Shown here: piece after piece, positions 19,019 to 29,273 of the stretch | Numbering within the stretch: the first letter of the stretch is position 1 | How the letters are laid out: the number at the start of each line of letters is the position of its first letter | Source of the DNA: Bradyrhizobium canariense | GTDB lineage: Bacteria > Pseudomonadota > Alphaproteobacteria > Rhizobiales > Xanthobacteraceae | Length of the DNA: 64,000 bases | Assembly: GCF_900105125.1 (NCBI RefSeq) | Contig: NZ_LT629750.1 | Coordinates: forward strand, 3,596,001 to 3,660,000 | Direction of reading: 5' to 3' | Program-made: the position numbers and the translations under genes | Notes under the pieces: model-generated | Told to the model about the DNA's origin: nothing | The model's database searches: none | Seen by the model: only the letters and a program-made list of their open reading frames with translations

Positions 19019-20422
19019 TCATCCCAGCGCCTTCAGTTCGCCCGGCAGCGCGTAGGCCCATTGCGTGATGTTGCCGGCACCGAGGCAAACAACGAGATCG
19101 CCACGGCCAGCAAGGCCGTGAATCACTTTTGCAAGCTCCGTGGAATTCTGCAGCGGGATCACTTCGCGGTGGCCATGGGCGCGCAAGCCCAGCACAAAAT
19201 GGTCGCGGTCGATGCCCGGGATCGGCGCTTCGCCGGCCGGATAGACTTCGGCGACGACGACCGCATCGGCATCGTTGAAGCAGGTGCAAAATTCCTCGAA
19301 CAGCGATTGCAGCCGGGTGAAGCGATGCGGCTGCACCACGGCGATGATCTTGCCGTTGGTGGATTCGCGCGCCGCCCTCAGGACGGCGGCGATCTCGACC
19401 GGGTGATGGCCGTAATCGTCGATGACGGTAACGCCGTTCCATTCGCCTGTCTTGGTGAAGCGCCGCTTGACGCCGCCAAACCCCGCGATCGCCTTTCTGA
19501 TGACGTCGTCCGAAAGTCCGAGTTCGTGGGCGACTGCAATCGCGGCCGTGGCGTTGAGGGCGTTGTGCCGGCCCGGCATCGGCAGCCTGATATCGGCGAT
19601 CTCATGCGTCGCATCGGTCTTGCGGTTGCGGAACACGACCTTGAAGCTGGATCCGCCACCGTTCGGAGTAAGATCGACCAGCCGCGCATCGGACTGCGGA
19701 TTTTCACCATAGGTGATGATGCGGCGATCCTCGATCTTGCCGACGATGGTCTGCACGACGGGATGATCGATGCACATCACGGCGAAACCGTAGAACGGCA
19801 CGTTCTCGACAAAACTGCGGAACGCGTCCTGCACCGCCTCGAACGTCTTGAAGTGATCGAGATGCTCGGGATCGACATTGGTGACGATGGCGACATCGGT
19901 CGGCAGTTTCAGAAAGGTGCCGTCGCTTTCGTCGGCCTCCACCACCATCCAGTCGCCGGCGCCTAGCCGGGCATTGGTGCCATAGGCATTGATGATGCCG
20001 CCATTGATGACGGTCGGATCGAGGTCGCCGGCGTCGAGCAGCGCCGCCACCATCGAGGTCGTCGTGGTCTTGCCGTGGGTTCCGGCGATCGCGACGCAGC
20101 TTTTCAGCCGCATCAATTCAGCCAGCATTTCGGCGCGCCGCACCACGGGAATGCGCTGCGCGCGGGCCGCCATCAATTCGGGATTGTCGCGCTTGATCGC
20201 GGTCGACACCACGACCACGTCGGCACCGTCGACGTTCTCGGCCTTGTGGCCGACGGAGATCTTGACGCCCTTGTCGCGCAGCCGCGCGACATTGCCGCTC
20301 TCCGACGCGTCCGAGCCCTGCACGGTGTAGCCGAGATTGCAGAGCACTTCCGCGATGCCGCTCATGCCGATGCCGCCGATCCCGACGAAGTGGATGGGTC
20401 CGATCTCGCGCGGCAGTCTCAT
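19019..20422 (-). CDS. murC: UDP-N-acetylmuramate--L-alanine ligase
   Basis: ATP-dependent ligase that adds L-Ala to UDP-MurNAc, first of the Mur ligases. N-terminal nucleotide fold [20 protein letters not shown]-loop [16 protein letters not shown] (about residue 110), [15 protein letters not shown], and [14 protein letters not shown] in the C-terminal domain. The start at 20422 is supported by AAGGAAACAACC just upstream; an earlier in-frame ATG at 20491 lacks a site. 467 residues, normal length. Confidence 0.98.
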   Translation of the reverse strand: MRLPREIGPIHFVGIGGIGMSGIAEVLCNLGYTVQGSDASESGNVARLRDKGVKISVGHKAENVDGADVVVVSTAIKRDNPELMAARAQRIPVVRRAEMLAELMRLKSCVAIAGTHGKTTTTSMVAALLDAGDLDPTVINGGIINAYGTNARLGAGDWMVVEADESDGTFLKLPTDVAIVTNVDPEHLDHFKTFEAVQDAFRSFVENVPFYGFAVMCIDHPVVQTIVGKIEDRRIITYGENPQSDARLVDLTPNGGGSSFKVVFRNRKTDATHEIADIRLPMPGRHNALNATAAIAVAHELGLSDDVIRKAIAGFGGVKRRFTKTGEWNGVTVIDDYGHHPVEIAAVLRAARESTNGKIIAVVQPHRFTRLQSLFEEFCTCFNDADAVVVAEVYPAGEAPIPGIDRDHFVLGLRAHGHREVIPLQNSTELAKVIHGLAGRGDLVVCLGAGNITQWAYALPGELKALG

Positions 20423-20539
20423 GGTTGTTTCCTTAACGGCCTCGTCCGCAATTGAACGGTCCAATATGTCGCGAAGCAAATCAGCCCGCATAGCGTACTG
20501 GATGCCCCGCTTTCGCGCAGCAATACAAGGGCATTTTTA

Positions 20540-20658
20540 CGTCATTCCGGGGCGACGCCCACGGGTCCGCGCAAAGCGCGGCCCGATGACAGGCTCCGCG
20601 GCGAACCCGGAATCTCGAGATTCCGGATCGGACCGCTTCGCGACCCGTCCGGAATGAC
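20540..20658. repeat. Dispersed palindromic repeat, copy F (murG-murC gap)
   Basis: Starts GTCATTCCGGGGCGAC and ends GTCCGGAATGAC, with the central CCGGAATCTCGAGATTCCGG dyad and extra bases (GCGCAAAGCGCGG) on one side. It ends seven bases from the murG stop codon. Confidence 0.85.
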
Positions 20659-20664
20659 TGGACG

Positions 20665-21765
20665 TCAGATTCCGGCGACTTTCGCGACCAGATCGGCCAG
20701 CCGCTCGGCGGCATCGAGCCGCCCCACGGTGCGAGCCTTGGTGGCCATCGCTGTGAGGCGCGCCGGCTCGGCAGCGAGCGCGGAGATTTCCGCAGCCAGC
20801 CGGTCGGGTTTGAATTCCGCCTGCACGATGCGAATCGCACCGCCCGCCTCTGCCAGCACGCCGGCATTGGCGAATTGATCCTGATCGATCGCGCCGGGCA
20901 GCGGCACTAAAATAGAGGGCCGGCCGATGGCGCCAAGCTCAGCCACCGTGCCGGCGCCGGACCGCGAGATCACCAGATGGTTCGACGCCAGCCGCGCCGG
21001 CAGATCATTGAAAAAGGGCGCCAGTTCCGCATTGATCTTGAGCCGGTCATAGACCGCGCGAACCCGTGCCATATCCTCTTCGCGAACCTGCTGGGTGAGG
21101 ACCAGCCTGCTCCACAGCACAGGCTCGAGATGCTCGATCGCGCCGGGCACGATATCGCTCATGACCCGCGCGCCCTGGCTGCCGCCGACTACCAGCACAC
21201 GAAGCGGTCCGTCCGGTTCCGGCGAAACATATTTCACCGCGGCGGCCGCCAGAATGGCCGGACGCATCGGCGTGCCAACCGTGGTCGTTTTACTCGCCAG
21301 CGCCGGATCGCGATCGAGCACGCCGGGCAGCGAAGTCGCAATCGCGCTGACGCGGCTTGAGAGAAAGCGATTGGCGCGGCCGAGCACGGCGTTGGCGTCG
21401 TGGACGATGCCGGGTACGCTGAGCAGCCGTGCCGCAATCAGCGGCGGCACGGTCGGATAACCGCCGAAGCCGACCACCGCCACCGGCTTCAACCTGCGCA
21501 CCAGATTGAGCGCCACGGCCGTCCCATAGCCGAGCATCAGGCCGGTCGCGGCCAGTGACCACGGCGTGCGGCTGCGCACAGTCGCGCTCGGCACCACGTC
21601 GATCGTGTCTTTGGAGAACAATCCGCTATAGCGCAGCGCGCGGGCATCGGTGGCAAGGCGCACGCGATAGCCGCGCCTGATCAGTTCGACGCCGAGCGCT
21701 TCGGCGGGAAACAGATGGCCGCCGGTGCCGCCCGCCGCCAGCAGAATGAGAGGCGCATTGTCCAT
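20665..21765 (-). CDS. murG: UDP-GlcNAc:lipid I N-acetylglucosaminyltransferase
   Basis: GT28 glycosyltransferase at the inner face of the membrane that makes lipid II from lipid I. G-loop 1 is LLAAGGTGGHLFPAEALG (residues 8-25), and the C-terminal donor site includes VISRSGAGTVAELGAIGRP followed by DQFANAGVLAEAGGAI. Start at ATG 21765 with GGAAG upstream; 366 residues. About 30 bases follow the ftsW stop, consistent with one transcription unit. Confidence 0.98.
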   Translation of the reverse strand: MDNAPLILLAAGGTGGHLFPAEALGVELIRRGYRVRLATDARALRYSGLFSKDTIDVVPSATVRSRTPWSLAATGLMLGYGTAVALNLVRRLKPVAVVGFGGYPTVPPLIAARLLSVPGIVHDANAVLGRANRFLSSRVSAIATSLPGVLDRDPALASKTTTVGTPMRPAILAAAAVKYVSPEPDGPLRVLVVGGSQGARVMSDIVPGAIEHLEPVLWSRLVLTQQVREEDMARVRAVYDRLKINAELAPFFNDLPARLASNHLVISRSGAGTVAELGAIGRPSILVPLPGAIDQDQFANAGVLAEAGGAIRIVQAEFKPDRLAAEISALAAEPARLTAMATKARTVGRLDAAERLADLVAKVAGI

Positions 21766-21795
21766 GGCTTCCAATCGTCGACGGCGCGGCGTTCG

Positions 21796-22947
21796 TCAAG
21801 CGTAGCCGCGCAATGCGTTGGCGTCACCGATCGATTCCATCTCGGTGCGCGGCCGATGTCGGGTCAGGGCCAGCATCATGCCGACGCCGTAGGCCAGCGA
21901 AACAATCGACGAGCCGCCATAGGAGATGAACGGCAGCGTCATGCCCTTGGCCGGTATCAGTTGCAGATTGACCGACATGTTGATCGCGGCCTGCACGCCG
22001 AACAACACCGCAAGGCCGGACGCCGCAAAGCGCGCGAACATGTCCTCGCTGGCGTAGGCGCGCGACAATGCGCGGATCACGATAAAGGCGAACAGGGACA
22101 GCAGCACCAGACAGAGCACGATTCCAAATTCTTCCGCCGCCACCGCGAACACGAAATCGGTGTGGCTGTCCGGCAGGCTTCGCTTGGCGATGCCTTCGCC
22201 GGGCCCAAGCCCGAACCAGCCGCCATTGTAGAAGGCCTCCAGCGCGGTATCGACCTGAAAGGTGTCGCCCGATGAGGGATTCATGAAGCGCTGGATGCGC
22301 CCGGCGACGTGCGGCACCAGCAGATAGGCGCCGAACAGCCCGGCGCTCGCAACGCCCGCAAGCCCCATCACCCAGACCATCCGCATGCCCGCGATGAAGA
22401 ACAGCGAGCCCCACACCATCGAGATCAGCATGGTCTGGCCGAAATCGGGTTCCATCACCAGCAGCGACACCAGCGTCAGCAACAGCATCAGCGCCATCGA
22501 GGTTGCCGGCATCTCCGGCCGCTTGGTCGATTCTGCAAACAGCCACGCCGACAGCACCACGAAGGCGGGCTTGGCGGATTCGGAGGCCTGGATGTTGACG
22601 CCGATCAGGGTGATCCAGCGCCGCGAGCCCTTCACTTCGGGGCCGATCAGCAGCGTCGCCACGATCAGCGCGATTGAGACCGCGAACACGATCAGCGCGC
22701 TGCGGCGGATCTGCTTCGGCGACAGGAACGAAACGGCGATCATCACCGTGAAGGCAGGAACCAGGAACATCACGTGGTGATTGAAGAAGTGGAACGGATC
22801 GAGCCCGATCCGCACCGCAACCGGCGGGCTCGCCGCCAGCGACAGAATAATGCCGGCCAGCATCAGCACGATGATCGCGGCGAGCTGCAGGCGGTCGACG
22901 GTCCACCACCATTCGCTTAAGGGCGTGCGTTGTTCACGGGAGATCAT
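21796..22947 (-). CDS. ftsW: Lipid II polymerase FtsW (SEDS family)
   Basis: Polytopic SEDS glycosyltransferase that polymerises septal peptidoglycan with FtsI. About ten hydrophobic segments; family marks include GSRRWITLIGVNIQASE (residues about 105-121), PDFGQTMLISMVWGSLFFIAG, and the C-terminal LPFISYGGSSIVSLAYGVGM. The extracytoplasmic loop contains WFGLGPGEGIAKRSLPDSHTDFVFAV. Start chosen at ATG 22947 (ISREQRTPLSEWW). The gap upstream to the unknown gene at 23186 is about 240 bases. Confidence 0.97.
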   Translation of the reverse strand: MISREQRTPLSEWWWTVDRLQLAAIIVLMLAGIILSLAASPPVAVRIGLDPFHFFNHHVMFLVPAFTVMIAVSFLSPKQIRRSALIVFAVSIALIVATLLIGPEVKGSRRWITLIGVNIQASESAKPAFVVLSAWLFAESTKRPEMPATSMALMLLLTLVSLLVMEPDFGQTMLISMVWGSLFFIAGMRMVWVMGLAGVASAGLFGAYLLVPHVAGRIQRFMNPSSGDTFQVDTALEAFYNGGWFGLGPGEGIAKRSLPDSHTDFVFAVAAEEFGIVLCLVLLSLFAFIVIRALSRAYASEDMFARFAASGLAVLFGVQAAINMSVNLQLIPAKGMTLPFISYGGSSIVSLAYGVGMMLALTRHRPRTEMESIGDANALRGYA

Positions 22948-23185
22948 GGGCGTTCCCACACGGCGGAGGTCCGCTCATTGGTCGCCCATGATGGTTTCTA
23001 AGGGGTTAACAGAATGGCTATCTTTTAGGATTGGTGGTGGGCTGCACCTTCCCTTAAATAATTACTTCATCTGCTGTTTCCAGCAGCGCTGCGAAATTGA
23101 ACCTTTCAGGCACCGTTGATTCTCGTCGCAAGCTATGTTTGTCCGGACCCAAATTGGCCCGCGCATGCATCGCCCGTTTTCGCCG

Positions 23186-23536
23186 TCACAGGAACTCCAA
23201 CTGCAACGAGCCGATGAAGCCCATTCGCGCCTCCGGCTGACGTCGTCCCCACTCTTCATCCGGACAATTGGAAAAATTGCAGGACACTCGTTCACCGGAA
23301 GAAAGAAGGTCAATCGTATCGTTGCGATGGCGTAGGCGAGCAAACACCTCTTTTGCGGCTAACTCCTTCTGCTTTAAAGGAGCATCAAGCTCGATCTTGA
23401 ATTCGGGGCGAAGGCAGGATGTACCTTCGCTCACGCCGACAATTCTGCCCGTCGCCACAGAACCATTCTCTGTATAAAAGTCCCAAGGATCGGATATCGA
23501 TATCCGCACTTTTAATCCGTCGGGTGGCACCATCAT
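23186..23536 (-). CDS. Hypothetical protein inside the dcw cluster, 116 aa
   Basis: Unrecognised soluble protein between murD and ftsW. N-terminus MMVPPDGLKVRISISDPWDF, a run of predicted beta strands (TGRIVGVSE, EFKIELDAPL), then a Cys-containing C-terminal third (SGERVSCNFSNCPDEEWG). The frame opens at TTG 23545 but ATG at 23536 or 23533 is the likelier start. Base composition is less GC-rich than the mur genes on either side. This position carries no gene in the standard dcw order, so it looks like an insertion. No domain assigned. Confidence 0.6.
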   Translation of the reverse strand: MMVPPDGLKVRISISDPWDFYTENGSVATGRIVGVSEGTSCLRPEFKIELDAPLKQKELAAKEVFARLRHRNDTIDLLSSGERVSCNFSNCPDEEWGRRQPEARMGFIGSLQLEFL

Positions 23537-23572
23537 TCGTGGCAACTCAATTTAGCGTGTCGGCGCGCTATC

Positions 23573-24973
23573 TCACACCACCGGCTTGACGCCGGGCAGC
23601 GCGGTGACGAGTTCGCGGAATTTGGCGCCACGAATTTCAAAATTGCGGTACTGGTCGAACGACGCGCAGGCCGGTGACAGCAGCACCACCGGGTCGGCGA
23701 TCCCGGAGGCCGCCGCGTCACGCGCGGCGTGAGCTACGGCGACATCGAGCGTCTCGCTGATTTCATGCCGCGCGCGATCGCCGAGTGTGCCGGCGAATTC
23801 CGCGGCGGCTTCTCCGATCAGATAGGCCTTGCGAATGCGCGGAAAATAGTCGGTCAGGCTGGTGATACCGCCGAGCTTCGGCTTGCCGCCGGCAATCCAG
23901 AAAATATCTGAGAACGACGACAGCGCATGCGCCGCCGCATCCGCGTTGGTGCCCTTGGAATCGTTGACGAACAGCACGTTGCCGAGGCGTCCGACCTGCT
24001 CCATGCGGTGCGCCAATCCCGGAAAGCTGCGCAAGGCCTTCTGCAGGACGTCCGTTCCAACGCCCAGCGCCAGCGCGCACGCCGCCGCGCAGGCCGCATT
24101 CTGCGCGTTGTGCAGGCCGCGCAGCGAACCGATGCCGCCGATCCGCGCGATTTCGCTGCGCGCGCCGCCGGATGCGCGCAGGATGGTTTCGCGCTCGACA
24201 TAGACGCCGTCGGGAAGCGGATTTTTTACCGAAATACGAACCACGCGCTTGCCGGCGCGCTCGATGCGATCGGCGATGTTGCGGCTCCATCCGTCATCGA
24301 CGCCGACGATCGATGTGCCCTGCGGCTGCACACCGGCGACCAGACGCTCTTTCACCGCCGCATAATGTTCCAGCGTGCCGTGACGATCGATGTGGTCTTC
24401 GCTGATGTTGAGCAGGATGCCGACCGAGGGATCGAGCGAGGGCGCCAGATCGATCTGATAGGACGACATCTCGATGACGTGCACCCGTCCCATGCGCGGC
24501 GGCTCCAGCGACAGGATCGCGGTGCCGATATTGCCGCCCATCTGGGTGTCGTAGCCCGCGACCTTCATCAGATGCGCGATCAATGCGGTCGTGGTCGACT
24601 TGCCGTTGGTGCCGGTGATCGCGACGAACGGTGCATCCGGCGCGTGACGGCGCCGTTCGCGGCAGAACAACTCGATATCGCCGATCACCTGGACGCCGGC
24701 CTGCTGCGCCGCCAATACGGTCCAGTGGGGGGCCGGATGAGTCAGCGGCGCGCCCGGCGTCAGCACCAGCGCCGCGAAATTCGCCCATGACACCGTGCGC
24801 AAGTCAGCCGTGATGAAACCGGCCTTCGCGGCTTCGGCGAGCCGGTCGGCGCCATCATCGCCGGCGATCACTTCGGCGCCGCCGGCCTTCAGGGCATGGC
24901 AACTCGCAAGCCCGGATCCGCCGAGGCCGAATACCGCAACTGTCTTGCCGGCGAACGAGGTGACGGGGATCAT
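23573..24973 (-). CDS. murD: UDP-N-acetylmuramoylalanine--D-glutamate ligase
   Basis: Mur ligase adding D-Glu to UDP-MurNAc-L-Ala. N-terminal Rossmann-like [21 protein letters not shown]-loop [20 protein letters not shown] (about residue 115), [19 protein letters not shown], and the C-terminal [17 protein letters not shown]. Length 466, usual for rhizobia. A palindromic repeat separates it from mraY upstream. Confidence 0.98.
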   Translation of the reverse strand: MIPVTSFAGKTVAVFGLGGSGLASCHALKAGGAEVIAGDDGADRLAEAAKAGFITADLRTVSWANFAALVLTPGAPLTHPAPHWTVLAAQQAGVQVIGDIELFCRERRRHAPDAPFVAITGTNGKSTTTALIAHLMKVAGYDTQMGGNIGTAILSLEPPRMGRVHVIEMSSYQIDLAPSLDPSVGILLNISEDHIDRHGTLEHYAAVKERLVAGVQPQGTSIVGVDDGWSRNIADRIERAGKRVVRISVKNPLPDGVYVERETILRASGGARSEIARIGGIGSLRGLHNAQNAACAAACALALGVGTDVLQKALRSFPGLAHRMEQVGRLGNVLFVNDSKGTNADAAAHALSSFSDIFWIAGGKPKLGGITSLTDYFPRIRKAYLIGEAAAEFAGTLGDRARHEISETLDVAVAHAARDAAASGIADPVVLLSPACASFDQYRNFEIRGAKFRELVTALPGVKPVV

Positions 24974-24985
24974 GGTTTTACATCG

Positions 24986-25061
24986 GTCATTCCGGAAACC
25001 GCGCAGCGGTTATCCGGAATCTCGAGATTCCGGGTTCGTGCTGTGCACGCCCCGGAATGAC
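24986..25061. repeat. Dispersed palindromic repeat, copy G (mraY-murD gap)
   Basis: Starts GTCATTCCGGAAACC and ends CCCCGGAATGAC with the CCGGAATCTCGAGATTCCGG dyad in the middle. It occupies most of the 115-base gap between mraY and murD. Confidence 0.85.
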
Positions 25062-25088
25062 GATCATGGGAGTACGGGTCCACCATCA

Positions 25089-26192
25089 TCACCGCAGCTT
25101 CAGCGTGGAGAGCCCGGCCAGCGCCAGCATCACCGAGATGATCCAGAACCGGATCACGATCTGCGGCTCGGTCCAGCCCTTCTGCTCGAAATGGTGATGC
25201 AGCGGCGCCATCCGGAACACGCGTTTGCCGGTCAGCTTGAACGAGGCCACCTGCACGATCACCGAGACGGCTTCCAGCACGAATAGCCCGCCAATCACCG
25301 CAAGCACGATCTCGTGCTTCACCGCAACCGCGATCGAGCCGAGCATGCCGCCGAGCGCAAGCGAGCCGGTGTCGCCCATGAAGATCGACGCCGGCGGGGC
25401 GTTGAACCACAGAAATCCGAGCCCGGCGCCCAGCACCGCGCCGCACAGCACCGCCAGCTCGCCGGTGCCGGCGACGTAATTGATCTGCAGATAATCCGAG
25501 AACACCGCGTTGCCGGCCAGATAGGCGATCATGCCGAAGCTCGCGGCTGCGATCATGACCGGCACGATGGCAAGGCCGTCAAGGCCATCGGTGAGGTTCA
25601 CCGCGTTGCCGGCGCCGACCATGATGAACGCGCCGAACAGCAAGAAGAACCAGCCGAAATTCAGCACCACATCCTTGAAGAACGGAATCACCAGCGAGGT
25701 CGAGAACGGGTCGCGTCCAAGGCGCACCAGCGCGTAGCAGGCCGCGAGCGCAATCACGCCCTCGATCGCAAGACGGATGCGGCCGGCGAAACCGCTATGG
25801 GTCTGCTTTGTCACTTTCAGATAGTCGTCGTAGAAGCCGACGAAGCCGAAACCGAGCGTTACCGCGAGCACGATCCAGACATAGGGATTGAGCGGATTGG
25901 CCCACAGCACCGTGGAGACCAGCAGCCCGGACAGGATCATCAGGCCGCCCATCGTCGGCGTGCCCTTCTTGGCGAGATGCGATTGCGGACCGTCGGTGCG
26001 GATCGGCTGGCCCTTGCCCTGGCGAAGCCGCAGATGATCGATGATCCAGGGGCCGAACAGGAAAACAAACAAGGCGCCCGTCACCATCGCGCCGCCGGTG
26101 CGGAAAGTGATGTAGCGAAAGACGTTGAGAAACGTTCGGAACATGCTCAAGCCGGGAACGGTATTGGACAGATCGATCAGCCAGTAAAACAT
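25089..26192 (-). CDS. mraY: Phospho-N-acetylmuramoyl-pentapeptide transferase
   Basis: Integral membrane enzyme that transfers phospho-MurNAc-pentapeptide to undecaprenyl phosphate, making lipid I. Ten membrane segments; catalytic aspartates in [15 protein letters not shown] and [15 protein letters not shown]; the [19 protein letters not shown] motif lies near the C-terminus. An early loop reads [14 protein letters not shown]. The start at 26192 has AGGACAAACTGA before the ATG; the murF stop lies eight bases further upstream. Confidence 0.98.
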   Translation of the reverse strand: MFYWLIDLSNTVPGLSMFRTFLNVFRYITFRTGGAMVTGALFVFLFGPWIIDHLRLRQGKGQPIRTDGPQSHLAKKGTPTMGGLMILSGLLVSTVLWANPLNPYVWIVLAVTLGFGFVGFYDDYLKVTKQTHSGFAGRIRLAIEGVIALAACYALVRLGRDPFSTSLVIPFFKDVVLNFGWFFLLFGAFIMVGAGNAVNLTDGLDGLAIVPVMIAAASFGMIAYLAGNAVFSDYLQINYVAGTGELAVLCGAVLGAGLGFLWFNAPPASIFMGDTGSLALGGMLGSIAVAVKHEIVLAVIGGLFVLEAVSVIVQVASFKLTGKRVFRMAPLHHHFEQKGWTEPQIVIRFWIISVMLALAGLSTLKLR

Positions 26193-26202
26193 TCAGTTTG
26201 TC

Positions 26203-27642
26203 CTATACCGCGGCTTCATCGAGCGCGGTCCTGCCGGGAAAGCGCTTTTCGAGCGCATTCACAATCGTTTTCATCTTCGAGCCGAGCGATCCCTTGATCA
26301 TGAAGGCGTCGCCAGCGCGAATCGCCGACACCGCCTGTGCCTCGAGGCTCGCCGCGCTCTCGGCATAGCCGCCTCGCTTGCCCGTGGAAAGAGCATCCCA
26401 GAGATTGCGCATCAACGGACCGCAACAATACACCAGATCGATGTGATTGGCCTTGATGGCGTCAACGAGGCCGCGATGCAGCGCGGGGCCGGTCGGGCCC
26501 AATTCGAGCATATCGCCGAGGATTGCTATGCGCCGGCCATGCGGACCGACCTGGGCCTGGCCGAGCACATTCAGCGCCGCGGCCATCGATGCCGGATTGG
26601 CGTTGTAGCTCTCATCGATCAGGGTCGCCTCACCGCTTGCAACCTCGAGCACCCGACGGGCGCCGCGGCCGGTGGTCGGCTCAAGCTGCGACAGCGACAG
26701 CGCCGCCAGCGCGAGATCGGCGCCCGCGAGCGCGGCCGCGGCCAGCACCGCCAGCGAGTTCATCGCCATGTGACGGCCGGGCACGCCGAGCTTGTAGGTC
26801 ACATCCTGGCCGAGGATATCGGCATGTACCGCGGAACATGTCGCATGCAGCGACACGTCGATCAGCCGCGCCTCGGATTTCTGGTCCGCGCCGAACGAGA
26901 CGATGCGCGCGATGCCGAGCTCTTTGGCGCGCCGCTGCAAGCGCGCGAACTGCGCATTGTCGCGGTTGAGCACGACCGCGCCGCCGGGCTCGATGCCCTC
27001 AAAAATCTCGGCCTTGGCGTCGGCAATCGCTTCGATGCCGGCGAAGAATTCCAGATGCACGGGCTCGACCGTGGTGATGATGGCAACATGCGGCCGCACC
27101 ATCCTGACCAGCGGTTGGATTTCGCCCGCATGATTCATGCCGATTTCGAAGATCGCAAACCGCGCGGTCGCCGGGCATCGCGCCAGCGATAATGGTACGC
27201 CCCAATGATTGTTGAACGAGGCTGCCGAAGCATGGGTCTCGCCCTGGGCGCCGAGCACGCACCGCAACGCCTCCTTGGTCGAGGTCTTGCCGACCGAGCC
27301 GGTGACCGCGATCACCTGCGCGTTCAGGCGAGCACGCGCCGCATGCGCGAGATCGACGAGACCGGCCAGCACATCATCCACCACCAGGAGCGGCGCATCG
27401 GCGGCGAACTTGCCGCGCTGCGCCGCTTCAACCACCGCCAGCGCCGCGCCGGCTTTCAACGCCGCGGCGACGAAATCATGCCCGTCATGGACATCGCCCT
27501 TGATCGCGAAATAGGCCTCGCCCGGCGCGACGGTGCGGCTGTCGATGGAAAGGCCGCTGACGCCTTCCGGCGGCACGCCCTGGATTGAGGCGCGCATCGC
27601 CGCGGCCATCGCGCTGGAAGTCCATAATGGCATCGCGCTCAT
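26203..27642 (-). CDS. murF: UDP-MurNAc-tripeptide--D-Ala-D-Ala ligase
   Basis: Last cytoplasmic Mur ligase; adds the D-Ala-D-Ala dipeptide to the UDP-MurNAc-tripeptide. P-loop AVTGSVGKTSTKEALRCVL (about residue 112), NHWGVPLSLARCP, FEIGMNHAGEIQ, and LIDESYNANPASMAAAL. Its ATG overlaps the murE stop by four bases (ATGA), so murE and murF are translationally coupled. Length 479, normal. Confidence 0.98.
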   Translation of the reverse strand: MSAMPLWTSSAMAAAMRASIQGVPPEGVSGLSIDSRTVAPGEAYFAIKGDVHDGHDFVAAALKAGAALAVVEAAQRGKFAADAPLLVVDDVLAGLVDLAHAARARLNAQVIAVTGSVGKTSTKEALRCVLGAQGETHASAASFNNHWGVPLSLARCPATARFAIFEIGMNHAGEIQPLVRMVRPHVAIITTVEPVHLEFFAGIEAIADAKAEIFEGIEPGGAVVLNRDNAQFARLQRRAKELGIARIVSFGADQKSEARLIDVSLHATCSAVHADILGQDVTYKLGVPGRHMAMNSLAVLAAAALAGADLALAALSLSQLEPTTGRGARRVLEVASGEATLIDESYNANPASMAAALNVLGQAQVGPHGRRIAILGDMLELGPTGPALHRGLVDAIKANHIDLVYCCGPLMRNLWDALSTGKRGGYAESAASLEAQAVSAIRAGDAFMIKGSLGSKMKTIVNALEKRFPGRTALDEAAV

Positions 27643-29099
27643 GCAACCCTCGGCGCAAGTGCTGAAGTTACCGCCTCGTGATCGCTGAACGGCAACGTGC
27701 TGTTACCGACGATCTGTCCGGTCTCGTGGCCCTTGCCGGCAATCAACAGCGCATCACCGGGCTCGAGACCTGCGATCGCGGTCCGGATCGCCTCGGCGCG
27801 GTCGCCGATTTCTCTGGCGCCCTTGGCGGCGGCCAAGATCGCCGAGCGGATCATATCCGGATTTTCGCTGCGCGGATTGTCGTCGGTGACGATGACGCTG
27901 TCGGCATTCTCGGCTGCAATCGCGCCCATCAACGGGCGCTTGCCCGCGTCGCGGTCGCCGCCGGCGCCGAACACCACGACGAGCTTTCGTTTGGCGTAGG
28001 GCCGCAATGCCTGCAACGCCTTCGCCAGCGCGTCAGGCTTGTGCGCATAGTCGACAAAGATCGGTGCGCCGTTGCGCTCGCCGACCCGCTCCAGACGGCC
28101 TTTGGCGCCTTCGAGATGTTCGAGTGCGGCGAACACGGCCTGAGATTCGCTGCCGGTGCCGATCGCCAGACCTGCGGCGACCAGTGCATTCTCGATCTGG
28201 AATTCGCCCACCAGCGGCAGCCGGATGGCATATTTGCGCCCGCGATGTTGCAGCGTGATCTTCTGGGCAAGGCCATCGATATCGGCTCCGAGCAGACGAA
28301 TGCCCTCGCCTGCCCCATCGCCTTTGCTCCCAACCGTGATCATCCGCAATTGTCGCCCGCGCCCCGCCTCGATCACCGCCTGCGAGCAATCGTGATCGGC
28401 CGAGATCACCGCGGCGCCATCGGCTGCGACCAGATCGCGGAACAGCCGCAGCTTGGCATTGAGATAGTGCGCGACATCTGGATGATAATCCATGTGATCG
28501 CGCGACAGGTTGGTGAACCCGCCGGCGGCGATGCGCACGCCATCGAGACGAAACTGGTCGAGGCCATGCGATGATGCCTCGAGCGCCAGATGCGTGACGC
28601 CTTCGCGCGCGATTTCATCGAGCTGGCGATGCAACGCAATCGGATCCGGCGTCGTCAGCGATCCGTAGATGGTGCGCTTCGGCGACACCAGCCCAATGGT
28701 GCCGATGCTGGCCGAGGCGTGACCGAGCCGTTGCCAGATCTGCCGTACGAACGCGGCGACCGACGTCTTGCCGCTGGTGCCGGTGACGGCCGCGATCGTT
28801 TGGGGCTGGCGCGGGTAAAATTTTGCGGCGGCAAGCGCCAGCGCGCGGCGTGGATTGGCGGTGGCGACAAACGGGACGCGATGATCGCCCTGCAGCAGGT
28901 GGTTGCCAGCTACCGCGACGGCGCCCGACGCAATGGCGGCCTCGATGAAACGGGAGCCATCGGTTTTGCTGCCCGCGAGCGCGAAGAACACGTCACCCGG
29001 CTTCACCGCGCGGCTGTCCACGGCAAGGCCGGTGACCGCAACCGCTTCCGCCTGCGGGCCAATGGTGGCGTCATCGCTGAACAGGTCGCGAAGTTTCAT
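27639..29099 (-). CDS. murE: UDP-MurNAc-L-Ala-D-Glu--meso-diaminopimelate ligase
   Basis: Mur ligase that adds meso-diaminopimelate as third residue. P-loop AVTGTSGKTSVAAFVRQIW, carbamylated-lysine region, and the meso-DAP specificity motif DDNPRSENPDMIRSAI (D-N-P-R), so the peptidoglycan is DAP-type. Start chosen at ATG 29099 (KLRDLFSDD) rather than 29135. 486 residues. A 230-base gap with two large hairpins separates it from ftsI, which is unusual for this junction. Confidence 0.98.
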   Translation of the reverse strand: MKLRDLFSDDATIGPQAEAVAVTGLAVDSRAVKPGDVFFALAGSKTDGSRFIEAAIASGAVAVAGNHLLQGDHRVPFVATANPRRALALAAAKFYPRQPQTIAAVTGTSGKTSVAAFVRQIWQRLGHASASIGTIGLVSPKRTIYGSLTTPDPIALHRQLDEIAREGVTHLALEASSHGLDQFRLDGVRIAAGGFTNLSRDHMDYHPDVAHYLNAKLRLFRDLVAADGAAVISADHDCSQAVIEAGRGRQLRMITVGSKGDGAGEGIRLLGADIDGLAQKITLQHRGRKYAIRLPLVGEFQIENALVAAGLAIGTGSESQAVFAALEHLEGAKGRLERVGERNGAPIFVDYAHKPDALAKALQALRPYAKRKLVVVFGAGGDRDAGKRPLMGAIAAENADSVIVTDDNPRSENPDMIRSAILAAAKGAREIGDRAEAIRTAIAGLEPGDALLIAGKGHETGQIVGNSTLPFSDHEAVTSALAPRVA

Positions 29100-29164
29100 G
29101 ATCTTCCAGTCCGGCCCGGGCGCCGGCAACTTCAAATCGAAATAATATTACGCCTTCGCCTTAC

Positions 29165-29241
29165 TGGTGCGGTGGTTCAGAAGTTCTCTTCATTATCGCT
29201 GTGACTCCGTCAAGAGAACTTCTGAACCAGAAACCGCACCA
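29165..29241. repeat. Long hairpin between ftsI and murE
   Basis: Inverted repeat: TGGTTCAGAAGTTCTCTT-type arms of 18 bases pair perfectly, extended outward by GGTGCGG/CCGCACC after a small bulge, around a loop of about 20 bases. It lies in the ftsI-murE gap and would be transcribed in the dcw mRNA. Confidence 0.8.
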
Positions 29242-29273
29242 GAACTACAAGTTTTCCAGTGTCCTTTTCGAAT

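Noticed and set aside
29171..29190. GTTCAGAAGTTC as a LexA (SOS) box
   Set aside because: The alphaproteobacterial LexA site needs GTTC-N7-GTTC; here the spacing is four bases and the sequence is part of a long hairpin.
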